A stretch of 64,000 nucleotides of DNA from Actinoplanes teichomyceticus ATCC 31121. GTDB lineage: Bacteria > Actinomycetota > Actinomycetes > Mycobacteriales > Micromonosporaceae. The stretch spans positions 7,981,001 through 8,045,000 of the forward strand of contig NZ_CP023865.1 of assembly GCF_003711105.1 (NCBI RefSeq), in the 5' to 3' direction. Made by a program: the position numbers and the translations under genes. The notes under the pieces were generated by a model. That model saw only the letters and a list, made by a program, of their open reading frames with translations, had not been told where the DNA came from and did no database searches. Shown here one piece after another: positions 38,801 to 47,253 of the stretch (positions are counted from its first letter, which is position 1; each line of letters starts with the position of its first letter).

Positions 38801-39895
38801 GCCGGTGCGCACCAGCTTCCCGCCCGCCGACGCGTGCACCGTGAAGCAGGTGTACTCGTACGAGCCGAGCGTGGCCCGGGCGATCTGGCCGGCGTCGAGC
38901 GGGCCGAACCCGCCCGGGGTGAGCGTGCCGCAGCCGATCGGACGGTCGGTCCGGACCAGCCGCACGGTGTAGTCGGAGGCGGTGCCGTACATGTCGGTGA
39001 GGAAGAACGTGTGGGTGCCGTCCTCGGTCAGCGTGCACTCGCCGCCGCCGAACTGGATCGCGCAGACCGACTCGCCGGCCGGGCTCCACAGCGTCCCGCG
39101 CAGGTCGACCGCCTCGCCCTCGGCCGTGGCGGCGGTCGTGGTCTCCACCTTCACCCGCATGCCGGCCGTGCCCGGGAAGCGGTAGCAGTCGCCGCCGGCC
39201 CCGGCCGGCAGCGAGCCGGGCCGCCGGGCGCCGTTCACCGTGAAGGTCGCCGGGTCGAGGGTGGTGCAGGAGGACGGCGCGTCGCGCGATTCGATCCCGA
39301 TCGAGTACGCCGCGGTGCCTTCGCCGTAGGTCAGCGACACGTCGATCCGGTACGTGCCGGGCACCGGAACCGTGCAGGGGCCGATCCAGGAGTTGAACGA
39401 GCAGTTCACCCCGAGCAGGCGCGCGTCGGCGCGGGACTCGGTCGAGGTGAACGTGGTGAACAGCCGTTCGTCCGGGACCGTCGTGGTGATCGTGTAGACG
39501 TGGTGCGCGCTGCCGCTGATCTCCGGGCAGGTGACCGGCGTGCCCTTGAGCAGCGCCCCGCCGCAGCCGGCGGTGGCCTGCGGCGTGGCGGTGGCCTGGC
39601 TCGACGCCGTGCCGGACGATCGCGCCGGCGAGGCCTGGGGTGCCGCCGTGCCGGACGGCGCGGCCGAGGACGCCGGCGAGGCCGGGGGCGACGCCGCGGC
39701 GGTGGTGGACGGCGCGGGCGACGTCGCCGACCGCGCCGGGGTGGAGCCGGCCGGCGGCGCGGTGGACGGGACGGGTGCGGGCTCCGACCGGGTGGTCGCC
39801 GACGGCAGCGGGGAGGGGGTCTCCGCGTACGCCGCGGCCGGCAACCCGACTGCCATGATCAGACCGCTGAGCACAGCGGCGCTCCAACGTCTCAC
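35885..39895 (-). CDS. Large secreted modular protein: nine Cys-bearing modules plus Ig-like repeats
   Basis: 1336 residues. Signal peptide cleaved at AYA (about 24), then a Ser/Thr/Pro/Ala stalk to about 108. Nine modules of about 100-110 residues start at Cys111, 210, 322, 429, 529, 628, 732, 842 and 949. Each runs C-x-T/V-x-P..., a second Cys 13-35 residues later, 'W.L.DA.G..VC......C.LP..G.YTL', then a beta-rich end, suggesting two disulfides per module. After about 1070 comes an IPT-like segment and two Ig-like repeats ('GTIRVGSTVRAVVGTWSPAA', 'GTVRAGRKVKVAVGTWTPRP') ending in a basic tail. No catalytic motif or sortase signal; probably an extracellular binding or surface protein. I do not recognise the module family; pre-peptidase C-terminal-like folds are a distant possibility. 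Confidence 0.85.
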   Translation of the reverse strand: MRRWSAAVLSGLIMAVGLPAAAYAETPSPLPSATTRSEPAPVPSTAPPAGSTPARSATSPAPSTTAAASPPASPASSAAPSGTAAPQASPARSSGTASSQATATPQATAGCGGALLKGTPVTCPEISGSAHHVYTITTTVPDERLFTTFTSTESRADARLLGVNCSFNSWIGPCTVPVPGTYRIDVSLTYGEGTAAYSIGIESRDAPSSCTTLDPATFTVNGARRPGSLPAGAGGDCYRFPGTAGMRVKVETTTAATAEGEAVDLRGTLWSPAGESVCAIQFGGGECTLTEDGTHTFFLTDMYGTASDYTVRLVRTDRPIGCGTLTPGGFGPLDAGQIARATLGSYEYTCFTVHASAGGKLVRTGDGGQIYWELDNAQGTVCEEWGVARLVCELPAAGDYTLWLRNREWVVEPVVFQAVVIDVAGTAGCDPVTGTAWDQPVHTYRPASPLEVYCRPFRAEPGERVVGYSASSGASWISDGTGTMICADSDDGQDGCALPGSGPYRVITEAGEWDEVRVQIGSLSAPAGCATVTPGSYGSAPAGPESANRCRSLVVPAAGRHLVRVVDDANYDEFSQVYDAEGRKVCQSGALCDFPAAGTYTLIVGGGTGSVREGSYATVFTTPSGSGCLPVTVQGLATGAVRGSFATPGETDCLQLDGTAGAKIGVLLPPRASGAARPDWTLIDAAGEDLCQTSRCVLTGAAPYRILLTAPEDSAAGAYALVVQRLDQVTGCATLPAGRIGSPAGVTAAFSADRFAACWTIPADEHTATEVVSFAPVTGTGYASVSVKDSTGADVCGPTLYTSATVIRCGFEAGEAYTVVMTAAPADARYRLARRDATGTNCQAPVNTVLGGAASTGTLTGPDDIRCYRVTASAAENHWIGVRSTDAFPARYWITDAEGTDRCSSYVVPCRVSGSTSYLVFVRSVVSGAVPYSVDTWNLGTADRPAAQCPAVSGVPGFRLSGTLDDTHTAVCVAVPVTGSRSSFRAVIDNTAGGEALPEPYYFATLGTGTGITRCSWASGGRGCTVSMAYPAPKTSTALFVLAPQEASGTYPYRMEAICDSDPCAEPPFAVTSDGPAGAPNSGPVNLTLRGAGVTAGDTVRLSRTGSAAITATVRGVSGDVLTATADITGAAPGAWDITVTSGTRTAALAGGLTVTAAALKLTRAPGVSGTIRVGSTVRAVVGTWSPAASGYTYQWTANGAAIKGATGAAYVIPASLRGKRIAVTVTAKRANRLNSPASSAAGTAGYGPAPKATKSPTISGTVRAGRKVKVAVGTWTPRPDTYRYEWRVDGKLVGTGSALTIKKAWSGKKLTVTVVARKAGYHDGRKTSASSRIKR

Positions 39896-40021
39896 GAAGG
39901 TCCCCCGGAATCGCGTCGACGAATCATCGACGCGATCTTGCCAGGGTCGATATCCACCTCGGTAACTATTCCACTATTCGGGAATCCGCAGTTCGGAGGC
40001 GACTACGAACCCGTTCCGTCG

Positions 40022-40363
40022 CTACAGCTGACCGGCCGCTATCGCGTCGTCGACCTCCGGGAAGATCGCGAAATATCGGCTCAACCCGATCGTCTCCAGC
40101 AGCTGGGCCATGAACGGCCTCGGCCCGGCGAAGCTGAGCCAGCCGCCCCGGCTCACGATCACCTCCTTGCTGGTGATGAACGCGCTCAACCCGATCGAGT
40201 CGCAGAACTTGAGGTCGGTCAGGTCCACCACGATCCGGGGCACCGGTCGTTTCAGCAGATCGGAGAGCACGGTGTGCAGCGCGCCGGCGGAGTCGGCGTC
40301 GAGCTCACCCCGGAGATGGAGCACGGCGACGTCGGGTCGGTGCTCGGTGATGATGGCCCGCAT
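40022..40363 (-). CDS. STAS-domain anti-anti-sigma factor
   Basis: 113 residues. 'LHLRGELDADSAGALHTVLS' and 'IVVDLTDLKFCDSIGLSAFI' are the STAS/SpoIIAA core, with Ser56 as the expected phosphorylation site. In partner-switching systems the unphosphorylated form frees a sigma factor by binding the anti-sigma kinase. No anti-sigma kinase or sigma factor gene lies next to it, so its partners are elsewhere. Confidence 0.92.
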   Translation of the reverse strand: MRAIITEHRPDVAVLHLRGELDADSAGALHTVLSDLLKRPVPRIVVDLTDLKFCDSIGLSAFITSKEVIVSRGGWLSFAGPRPFMAQLLETIGLSRYFAIFPEVDDAIAAGQL

Positions 40364-40475
40364 GGCGATCGCTTCCTACCCGGTGAATGTAATTTGAGGG
40401 TAGATTGCGGCGAATCGCGCACATCGGACTGAACGTGCGTTGCGTATCGGCTTGACACCGTGGCCGGCCGGACAC

Positions 40476-40513
40476 GGAAACGGGCCGGATCCGTGGGGAT
40501 CCGGCCCGTTTCC
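40476..40513. terminator. Perfect 17-bp hairpin, terminator
   Basis: GGAAACGGGCCGGATCC (40476-40492) pairs completely with 40497-40513 around loop GTGG. It lies after the stop of the small minus-strand gene at 40570 and is the probable terminator for it. Confidence 0.75.
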
Positions 40514-40569
40514 GAAGGCTGGCCGAGACTGTCAAGCACCGACGGCGCAGCCCGGGCTCCTGGCGCGCT

Positions 40570-40779
40570 CTACAGCTCGCGCCACCGCCAGCGTGGACCG
40601 CGCCACGCGTCGGCCAGGATCATCGCGGATGCCCGGCCGGGACACTGCTGCACCTTCGACTTCCCCTCGGGGCCGCCCAGCTGGGCCTCGACCTCCCAGA
40701 GGACACCGTCGGTGCGGACGTAGACATCACGGCGCTGGAGCCGGACGTCGCCATTCCACCAGTGATGCTCAACTCTCAC
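40570..40779 (-). CDS. Small hypothetical protein
   Basis: 69 residues from GTG 40779, starting MRVEHHWWNGDVRLQRRDVY. 'VYVRTDGVLWEVEAQLGG' and 'ILADAWRGPRWRWREL' give an ordinary, non-repetitive composition, and a strong hairpin follows the stop, so it looks like a real gene. No signal peptide or TM. Cytosolic, function unknown. Confidence 0.65.
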   Translation of the reverse strand: MRVEHHWWNGDVRLQRRDVYVRTDGVLWEVEAQLGGPEGKSKVQQCPGRASAMILADAWRGPRWRWREL

Positions 40780-41080
40780 GTGTCAAATCTAGGACATGCA
40801 TCGACGCATCTGCCTGGGCGATTCTGCGAAAGTTTCTCGCCGCCCGGTCGGAACCACATTGTCTGATCCGGTGTATTTGGGTTGCGCGGCTTGCGCTACG
40901 CACCATGTCGCTGGGCCGTCCGCGCGACGTCACACAGCGTAGTTCACCGCCGTGACGTGCGACGACATCCGCCTGTTACCGAATCCCCGCTGATCATGGG
41001 GAACGACCGAACGGACTAGGCATCGCCGGTACGCCCGGGCGACCCGGCGGCAGGGCACACAGAGTGACGGATCCGGCGGC
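40780..41080. other. Intergenic stretch without a recognised feature
   Basis: About 300 bases between the small protein gene and tRNA-Ser terminator. I see no credible frame or strong hairpin. The left end should hold the promoter of the small gene. Confidence 0.5.
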
Positions 41081-41118
41081 ACAAAACAAGAGAGCCCGAT
41101 CCGTCAGGATCGGGCTCT
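41081..41118 (-). terminator. Terminator of tRNA-Ser(CGA)
   Basis: AGAGCCCGATCC (41091-41102) pairs with GGATCGGGCTCT (41107-41118), loop GTCA; on the minus strand it is followed by CTTGTTTTGT. Confidence 0.85.
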
Positions 41119-41120
41119 AC

Positions 41121-41210
41121 TGGCGGTGGCGGCGGGATTTGAACCCGCGGAGGGCGTAAACCCTCACACGCTTTCGAGGCGTGCTCCTTAGGCCACTCGG
41201 ACACACCACC
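41121..41210 (-). tRNA. tRNA-Ser (anticodon CGA), CCA encoded
   Basis: On the minus strand the acceptor GGTGGTG (41210-41204) pairs with CGCCACC (41131-41125). Anticodon loop CTCGAAA gives CGA. Long variable arm GAGGGTTTACGCCCTC present, T loop GGTTCAAATCC, and CCA encoded at 41123-41121. Confidence 0.95.
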
Positions 41211-41325
41211 GGGAAGTACGTTACCGGACGCCTGAGACGCGCCGTCAGCGGGTGCCCCATAACCGTCCGCCACGCGGCTGACCTGGCAAGATCGGGGGCA
41301 AGATCGAATGAGACGGAGAAACCGT

Positions 41326-42039
41326 ATGAGCGTGCACATCGGCGCCAAGCCCGGAGAGATCGCGGAGCGGGTGCTGCTGCCCGGCGACCCGATGCGGGCG
41401 AAGTGGATCGCCGAGACGTTCCTGGAGGACGCGGTCTGCTACACCCAGGTCCGCGGGATGCTCGGCTTCACCGGCACCTGGCAGGGGCATCGGGTCTCGG
41501 TGCAGGGCTCCGGCATGGGCATGCCGTCGGCCTCCATCTACACCCACGAGCTGATCAACGAGTACGGCGTGAAGTCGGTCATCCGGATCGGCTCCTGCGG
41601 CGCCCTGGCGATGGACCTGAACCTGGGTGACGTCGTGGCCGCGATCGGCTCGGCGACCGACTCCAACATGAACCGGTCCCGGTTCGACGGCCTGATCGAC
41701 TACGCGCCGGTGGCCGACTTCGGTCTGCTGCGCACCGCGGTGGACGTCGCCGAGGCGCAGGGCGTCCCGATGCGGGTCGGGCCGATCCTGGCGGCCGACG
41801 CGTTCTACACCGACCGCCCGGACCTCTACGACGCGCTCGCGCTCTACGGCGTGCTGGCGGTCGAGATGGAGTCCGCCGCCATCTACACGATCGCGGCCCG
41901 CTACGGCGCCAAGGCGCTGACCATCCTGACCGTGAGCGATCACATCAAGCGCGGCGAGGCGATGGAGGCCGCTCAGCGCGAGCAGGGCTTCAGCAACATG
42001 GTCCGGATCGGCCTGAACACCATCACCGCCGGCGCCTGA
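41326..42039 (+). CDS. deoD: Purine nucleoside phosphorylase, DeoD type
   Basis: 237 residues starting [20 protein letters not shown]. Hexameric PNP: phosphate site 'RIGSCGAL', purine/ribose site '[16 protein letters not shown]', and 'LTVSDHI' with catalytic Asp. Splits purine (deoxy)ribonucleosides with phosphate in salvage. GGAG nine bases upstream. Convergent with tadA, separated by a GC hairpin (42065-42087). Confidence 0.96.
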   Translation: MSVHIGAKPGEIAERVLLPGDPMRAKWIAETFLEDAVCYTQVRGMLGFTGTWQGHRVSVQGSGMGMPSASIYTHELINEYGVKSVIRIGSCGALAMDLNLGDVVAAIGSATDSNMNRSRFDGLIDYAPVADFGLLRTAVDVAEAQGVPMRVGPILAADAFYTDRPDLYDALALYGVLAVEMESAAIYTIAARYGAKALTILTVSDHIKRGEAMEAAQREQGFSNMVRIGLNTITAGA

Positions 42040-42064
42040 CGCGCCGCACCGGAAGCGCCGCGGA

Positions 42065-42087
42065 GCGCCGGCCCGGCGGGCCGGCGC
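42065..42087. terminator. GC hairpin between convergent deoD and tadA
   Basis: Ten-base arms GCGCCGGCCC/GGGCCGGCGC with loop GGC. No T-tract, so termination is only likely, not certain. Confidence 0.5.
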
Positions 42088-42102
42088 CTCGCGGAGCGGG
42101 CG

Positions 42103-42557
<455 letters not shown>

Positions 42558-42561
<4 letters not shown>

Positions 42562-43073
42562 GCCTCGCGCAGCTCCTCCATCTCGTCGCCGCACCCGATC
42601 TTCTGGCAGATCTCGGCGGTGATGTCGGAGGGCAGCATGCCCTCCATGCCGCACAGGGCGAGCAGCCGCTGCGCGTTCACGCCCAGGTCGTTGAGCAGCT
42701 CCGCGTCGCCGACCGGATCGGCGTCCGGGTCGACGGCGGGCCGGTCCTCCTCGTCCTCGCCGTCACGAGCGGCCAGGTCGTCGACCCCCAGAGCGGGCGT
42801 CTCCACCTCGCCGAGCAGCACCGATCCGATCCGGGACTCCTCGGCGAAGGCCGAGTCCGACCCGAAGACCCGCAGGTCCTCACCCTCGTCCAGGCGCAGG
42901 ATGGCGAGGTACTCGTCGTCGCTCTCGACGAACAGCAGCGCCAGTCCGGCGTCCGGCTCGACATCCCGGAGCGCATCCACCACCTCGTCGATGTCGGCCA
43001 GCCCAGAGAGGTCCAGCTCCGACGCAGTCCACCCGTGCTTGCCCCGGGCGACAGCGGCAGCGAAAATCGACAC
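42558..43073 (-). CDS. tRNA adenosine deaminase-associated protein
   Basis: 171 residues from GTG 43073, beginning MSIFAAAVARGKHGWTASEL. Strongly acidic (many Asp/Glu), with 'ELLNDLGVNAQRLLALCGME' and 'ICQKIGCGDEMEEL' toward the end. This actinobacterial family nearly always sits just upstream of tadA and is named for that; its biochemical role is unknown. Overlaps tadA by four bases. Confidence 0.9.
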
Positions 43074-43163
43074 GATTCCCCCAACGCGGTTCTTATCCTC
43101 AGCGCCTGACGGTAGCGGGTGGGGCGGCGGGTGCGACGCGCCACGCCCTTTGTCCGAACGAGA

Positions 43164-43331
43164 TCAGTTCACCGCGCGGCGACGGGTGGCAATCAGCTCG
43201 CGAAGACGCATACCGCGTACCCGTTGCGGGGGCGCCGACTCACGCACCGATTTCGCGTGGGCCAGAGCCGCCAGAAGTTCCAGACGGCGACGGCAGCGAT
43301 CCGCGTCGAGCCGCTGCGGTGAGGGGGCCAT
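43164..43331 (-). CDS. Possible small basic protein
   Basis: 55 residues from ATG 43331: starts MAPSPQRLDADRCRRRLELL, then 'ALAHAKSVRESAPPQRVRGM' and a basic tail. Helical, Arg-rich. There is no clear ribosome site and no known family. It fills the otherwise empty gap between the tadA pair and the next gene, so it is listed with low confidence. Confidence 0.35.
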   Translation of the reverse strand: MAPSPQRLDADRCRRRLELLAALAHAKSVRESAPPQRVRGMRLRELIATRRRAVN

Positions 43332-43455
43332 GGTGCCGAGAGTGCCGACCCGTCCGGCGTTCGTCAAGGGCCCATTCGCAGTTCGGCCGACCCGGTGCGC
43401 AGGGCGACCGGCACCGTTCGGAGCGTGGCGTCGGCCACAGGGCAGAAGCGGACAA

Positions 43456-43833
43456 TCACCACAACGGGAAGTCGAACGTGCCGACCCACCGGGCGGTCAC
43501 GAAGCCCAGCGCGATGGACAGGCCGAGCCCGCTCACACAGGCCACCCCGAGCGCCACGCCACGGTCCCCCACCAGGGTGAGGACCAGGGCGGCCAGCCAG
43601 GCGACGGCCGCGGCGAGGATCGTCCACCAGGCGTACGACGCGAGGTCGTGGCCGAGGCTGCCGAACAGGACCAGCCACAGCGTGCCCGCCGCGAGGCCGC
43701 TGAGCACCGGACCGACACCGATCGGGTGCGACTCCCGGTAGACCGGCCGGGGCGGCAGACCCGGCGGCAGGGCCGGTGGCGGGGGCGGCCCCGGCTGCGC
43801 GGGGGCGGGCCAGGTGATCTGCCGGTCGGCCAT
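43456..43833 (-). CDS. Small multi-pass membrane protein
   Basis: 125 residues from ATG 43833 with GGAGAGGA upstream. A Pro-rich N-terminus (about 1-40) precedes three to four TM helices ('LSGLAAGTLWLVLFGSLG', 'WTILAAAVAWLAALVLTLVG', 'ALGVACVSGLGLSIALGFVT'). No functional motif. It lies divergent from the M23 lipoprotein gene, with start codons 113 bases apart. Confidence 0.75.
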   Translation of the reverse strand: MADRQITWPAPAQPGPPPPPALPPGLPPRPVYRESHPIGVGPVLSGLAAGTLWLVLFGSLGHDLASYAWWTILAAAVAWLAALVLTLVGDRGVALGVACVSGLGLSIALGFVTARWVGTFDFPLW

Positions 43834-43945
43834 CTCGGTCCTCTCCGTCCGCGACTTCGGCGACACGCGCGCCTTCATGCAGCGTATCCGGCGGGACATC
43901 GGTACGGCTGCGCACCGAGCGGGGCGGGTCTGCCAGGATGGCGCG

Positions 43946-44626
43946 GTGCGTTTGCTCCGTACCCTCTCGGGTTTGACCGTCGCCGGCGTGCTGCTGTCCG
44001 GCTGCGCCGCCACCGGCGGGCCGGGCTCGACCGCCGGTCCCGGCGCCGCGGCGCCGGCCGTGGCCACCACGCCGGTCGCCGCCGTCACGACGCTCGACAC
44101 GGCCGCCACGGCGGCGAGCGCCAGGAGATACGCCTTCCCGGTCGCCGCCAAGAACGTCTCCTGGCACGAGACCCACTCCGGTTACCGGGCCACCGACATC
44201 TTCGCGGCCTGCGGCTCCAAGGTCGTGGCGACCACCACCGGGGTGGTCCTGGAGATCAGCCGCACCGACCGGTACCGCAAAGGCAAGGACGGGCCGTACA
44301 ACGGCGGCCTGTTCGTGTCGATCCTCGGCGACGACGGCGTCCGGTACTACGGCTCGCACCTGAAGTCGGTCACCAAGGGCATCAAGAAGGGTGTCCGGGT
44401 CAAGGTCGGTCAGCAGATCGGCAAGGTCGGCAGGACCGGCAACGCGAGCGGCGTCTGTCACCTGCACTACGGCATCTCCCCGGCGTGCGCCAGGGTCGGT
44501 GACTGGACGGTGCGGCGCGGCGTGGTCTGGCCGTACCCGTACCTCAAGTCGTGGCGCAAGGGCGGGCAGAAGAGCCCGGTCGCGGCCGTCAAGGCGTGGC
44601 GGAAGAAGCACGGCTGCAAGGCCTGA
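43946..44626 (+). CDS. M23 (LytM-type) peptidase-domain lipoprotein
   Basis: 226 residues from GTG 43946 (AGGA seven bases upstream). Lipobox LLSGC with Cys19. The LytM domain (about 60-190) shows 'THSGYRATDIFAACGSKVVA' (His and Asp metal ligands) and 'GVCHLHYGI' (HxH); both zinc half-sites are present, so it may be an active cell-wall endopeptidase. A conserved-type 'YYGSHLKSV' strand lies between. Tail is Lys/Arg-rich. Probably trims peptidoglycan cross-links outside the membrane. Confidence 0.9.
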   Translation: MRLLRTLSGLTVAGVLLSGCAATGGPGSTAGPGAAAPAVATTPVAAVTTLDTAATAASARRYAFPVAAKNVSWHETHSGYRATDIFAACGSKVVATTTGVVLEISRTDRYRKGKDGPYNGGLFVSILGDDGVRYYGSHLKSVTKGIKKGVRVKVGQQIGKVGRTGNASGVCHLHYGISPACARVGDWTVRRGVVWPYPYLKSWRKGGQKSPVAAVKAWRKKHGCKA

Positions 44627-44668
44627 CCCGCGCTGACCGCTCCCGGCCGTGGCGTCTATAACCAGGGG

Positions 44669-45655
44669 GTGCGGATCGCGGTCATCGGCCTGGGACTCAT
44701 CGGCGGCTCGCTGCTGCGCGCGCTCGCGGCGGCCGGCCACGAGGTGACCGGTCACGACGCCGAGCCGGCCACCCGGGAGATGGCCCGGGCGGCGGGCTTC
44801 CGGGTGCTCGACACCGCCGCGGGCGCGGTGGCCGGCACCGAGGTCGCGGTCACCGCCGTACCGTTGCCGGTCCTGCCGCGGGTCCTCGCCGACCTCGCCG
44901 GTTACGACGGCCTGGTCACCGACGTGACGTCGGTGAAGGGCCCGGTCCGGGCCCTGGCCGGCGAGCACCGCGTGCGCCGCTTCGTCGGTGGCCATCCGAT
45001 GGCCGGCACCGAGGCGTCCGGGTTCGCCGCGGCCGACCCGGAGCTGTTCGCCGGCTGCGTCTGGGTGCTCTGCGTGGAACCGCACGACACCGACCTGGAC
45101 GACTGGCTGACCCTGGCCCGGCTCTACACCGAGCTGGGAGCGCGGGTGCTGCCGATCACCGCGGCCGAGCACGACAACGCGGTCGCGGCGATCAGCCACG
45201 TGCCGCACCTGCTGGCCGCCGCCCTGGCATGGCGGCTGGCCGGAAGCCCGCTCAACCGGGCGCTGGCCGCCGGGTCGTTCCGGGACGGCTCGCGCGTCGC
45301 GGCCACCCGGCCCGAGCTGACCGCGGCCATGTGCGGCGGCAACGCCGGCGAGGTCGGCCGCGAGCTCGGTCACGTGCTGCACGATCTGGAACAGTTGCGG
45401 GTCGTCCTGGACGCCCGCGATCCGGTGGCCGCGCTGCTCGATTACCTCCGCCCGGCCGCCGGGCTCCGGCGGGCCTGGCCGCCGGGCCCGGGCCTGCCGG
45501 AGCGGCTGCCCTGGCCGCCGGCCCCCGCGCCGGACCGGGCGGCCGGGGCCGCGCACACGCTGCTGGCGCTGGGCCGGGCCGGCGGCTGGGTGACCGCGGT
45601 CGGCGCGGGCGAGATCCGCATCATGCGGCCGGAAACTGACCGCTATCCCGCCTAG
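44669..45655 (+). CDS. tyrA: Prephenate dehydrogenase
   Basis: 328 residues from GTG 44669. NAD(P)-binding 'AVIGLGLIGGSLLRAL' (4-19) and 'GGHPMAGTEASGFAAADPEL' (substrate site, catalytic His in GGHPMAGTE) define the family; 'SHVPHLLAAALAW' follows in the helical dimer domain. Converts prephenate to 4-hydroxyphenylpyruvate for tyrosine synthesis. No C-terminal ACT domain, so feedback may be absent or elsewhere. Confidence 0.94.
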   Translation: MRIAVIGLGLIGGSLLRALAAAGHEVTGHDAEPATREMARAAGFRVLDTAAGAVAGTEVAVTAVPLPVLPRVLADLAGYDGLVTDVTSVKGPVRALAGEHRVRRFVGGHPMAGTEASGFAAADPELFAGCVWVLCVEPHDTDLDDWLTLARLYTELGARVLPITAAEHDNAVAAISHVPHLLAAALAWRLAGSPLNRALAAGSFRDGSRVAATRPELTAAMCGGNAGEVGRELGHVLHDLEQLRVVLDARDPVAALLDYLRPAAGLRRAWPPGPGLPERLPWPPAPAPDRAAGAAHTLLALGRAGGWVTAVGAGEIRIMRPETDRYPA

Positions 45656-45697
45656 CGTGGTTGCCGACGGAGAAACCACGACACCGCAGGAGTCGGC

Positions 45698-46270
45698 ATG
45701 CCCGGTCAGGTCGGAGCCATCCCCGACGAGCAGCAGGGGCTGCTCGACTACCTCGCCCAGATGCGTTACGTGCTCAAGCTCACCGCCTACGGCCTCACCC
45801 CCCAGCAGCTGCGGGCCACCCCGGCCGCCGGAGCGCTCAGCGTCGGTGGGCTGATCAAGCACTGCGCGTCCACCGAGGAGAACTGGCTGGCCACGATGCG
45901 CGGCGGCAGCCAGGCGCCGGACTTCGCGGCGTACCAGGAGGCCTTCCGGCTCGCCGACGGCGAGACCGTCGAGGAGCTTTTCGCCCGCTACGACCGGGTC
46001 GCCGCGGAGACCGCGAAGACGGTCGCCGGCATCGGCGACCTCGACTTCGGGGTCCCGGTCGACCATTCGGTGCCGTGGAACCGCCCCGACCTGGAGCGCT
46101 TCACCCTGCGCTGGGTCCTGCTGCACCTGATCCAGGAGACCGCCCGGCACACCGGGCACGCCGACATCATCCGCGAGGGCATCGACGGGGCGACCGCGTT
46201 CCCGCTGATGGCCGCCGCGGAGGGCTGGCCCGCGACGCCGTGGCTCAAGCCCTGGTCGAAGGAGGGCTGA
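45698..46270 (+). CDS. DinB/DUF664-family protein
   Basis: 190 residues starting MPGQVGAIPDEQQGLLDYLA. The DinB-like four-helix pattern is visible: 'LTPQQLRATPAAGALSVGGLIKHCASTEENWL' with the metal-type His, and 'LLHLIQETARHTGHADIIRE' with the HxxxH pair. Relatives are metal-dependent thiol transferases (mycothiol/bacillithiol) or uncharacterised. The 3' end overlaps the convergent mtnA gene by 26 bases. Confidence 0.9.
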   Translation: MPGQVGAIPDEQQGLLDYLAQMRYVLKLTAYGLTPQQLRATPAAGALSVGGLIKHCASTEENWLATMRGGSQAPDFAAYQEAFRLADGETVEELFARYDRVAAETAKTVAGIGDLDFGVPVDHSVPWNRPDLERFTLRWVLLHLIQETARHTGHADIIREGIDGATAFPLMAAAEGWPATPWLKPWSKEG

Positions 46271-47243
46271 AGCTCGGTGCGGCGGGGGTCTCGCCCCGGT
46301 CGACCCGGATCACGCGGCGGTCCGTGACGATCGCGGTGACCAGGTCGGACGGGGTGATGTCGAAGGCCGGGTTGACCGCGTCGCTCCACGCGGTCACCTC
46401 GGCCGCGCCGCGGTCCTCGATCTCGACGTGCGCGCCGGTCGGGGTGTCCGGGTCGACCGTCGACTCGGGAGCCACCACCAGGAACGGGATCCCGGCCCGC
46501 CGCGCGCCGAGCGCGTGCGAGTAACTCCCGATCTTGTTGATCACGTCGCCGTTGGCGCAGATCCGGTCGGCGCCCAGGATCACCGCGTCCACCTCGCCAC
46601 GAGCCATCAGGAACGGGCCGGCCGAGTCGACGGCGACCCGGTGCCGCACACCCCATCGGCTCAGCTCCCACGAGGTCAGCCGGGCACCCTGCAGCAGCGG
46701 CCGGGTCTCGCTGGCGATCACCGCGCCCAGCGCGTCCCGGCGGTGCAGCTCGCCGATCACGCCGAGCGCGGTGCCGGTGGCCACCGTGGCCAGGCCGCCG
46801 GTGTTGCAGTGGGTCAGCAGCCGCGGCCGGGCGCCGCACAGCTCGGCGACCAGGTCCGCGCCGAGAGCGGCCATCGCCTCGGACGCCGCGACCTCCTCGT
46901 CCCGGATCGCGCAGGCCTCGGCCAGCACGGCCGCCGGCCCGGCGGGCAGCAGGCGGGCGGCGCGGCGGGCGCCGCGGGCCAGGTTCACCGCCGTCGGGCG
47001 GGCGGTCTCGATCCGATGTACGGCCTGGGCCAGCGCCGCCGGATCGTCCGCGTGCACCCGGGCGGCGAGAGCCACGCCGAACGCCCCGGCCACCCCCAGG
47101 GCCGGCGCGCCGCGCACCGCCAGTGCCTGGATCGCCGCGATCAGCTCGCCGACCGTGTGCAGGCGCAGCACTCGAAGGTCCTCGGGCAGCGCGGTCTGAT
47201 CGATGATCTCGACGGCGCCGTCCACCCAGTCAATGGTTCGCAT
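46245..47243 (-). CDS. mtnA: Methylthioribose-1-phosphate isomerase
   Basis: 332 residues. Methionine salvage; isomerises 5-methylthioribose 1-phosphate to the ribulose form. Catalytic Cys in 'LTHCNTGGLATVATGTALG' and Asp in 'VDAVILGADRICANGDVINK', with 'ETRPLLQGARLTSWEL' as substrate site. 'VRGAPALGVAGAFG' near the N-terminus. Convergent overlap with the DinB gene at the 3' end. Confidence 0.95.
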   Translation of the reverse strand: MRTIDWVDGAVEIIDQTALPEDLRVLRLHTVGELIAAIQALAVRGAPALGVAGAFGVALAARVHADDPAALAQAVHRIETARPTAVNLARGARRAARLLPAGPAAVLAEACAIRDEEVAASEAMAALGADLVAELCGARPRLLTHCNTGGLATVATGTALGVIGELHRRDALGAVIASETRPLLQGARLTSWELSRWGVRHRVAVDSAGPFLMARGEVDAVILGADRICANGDVINKIGSYSHALGARRAGIPFLVVAPESTVDPDTPTGAHVEIEDRGAAEVTAWSDAVNPAFDITPSDLVTAIVTDRRVIRVDRGETPAAPSFSPPSTRA

Positions 47244-47253
47244 GGATCGAAGA

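Noticed and set aside
35678..40432. 1584-codon plus-strand open frame opposite the modular secreted protein
   Set aside because: Shadow of the minus-strand gene; composition Arg/Gly-rich and no signal peptide or domain. The minus strand has signal peptide, regular Cys modules and a terminator.
40440..40955. Plus-strand open frame overlapping the small 69-residue gene
   Set aside because: It crosses a 17-bp perfect terminator hairpin and has Arg/Pro-rich random composition.
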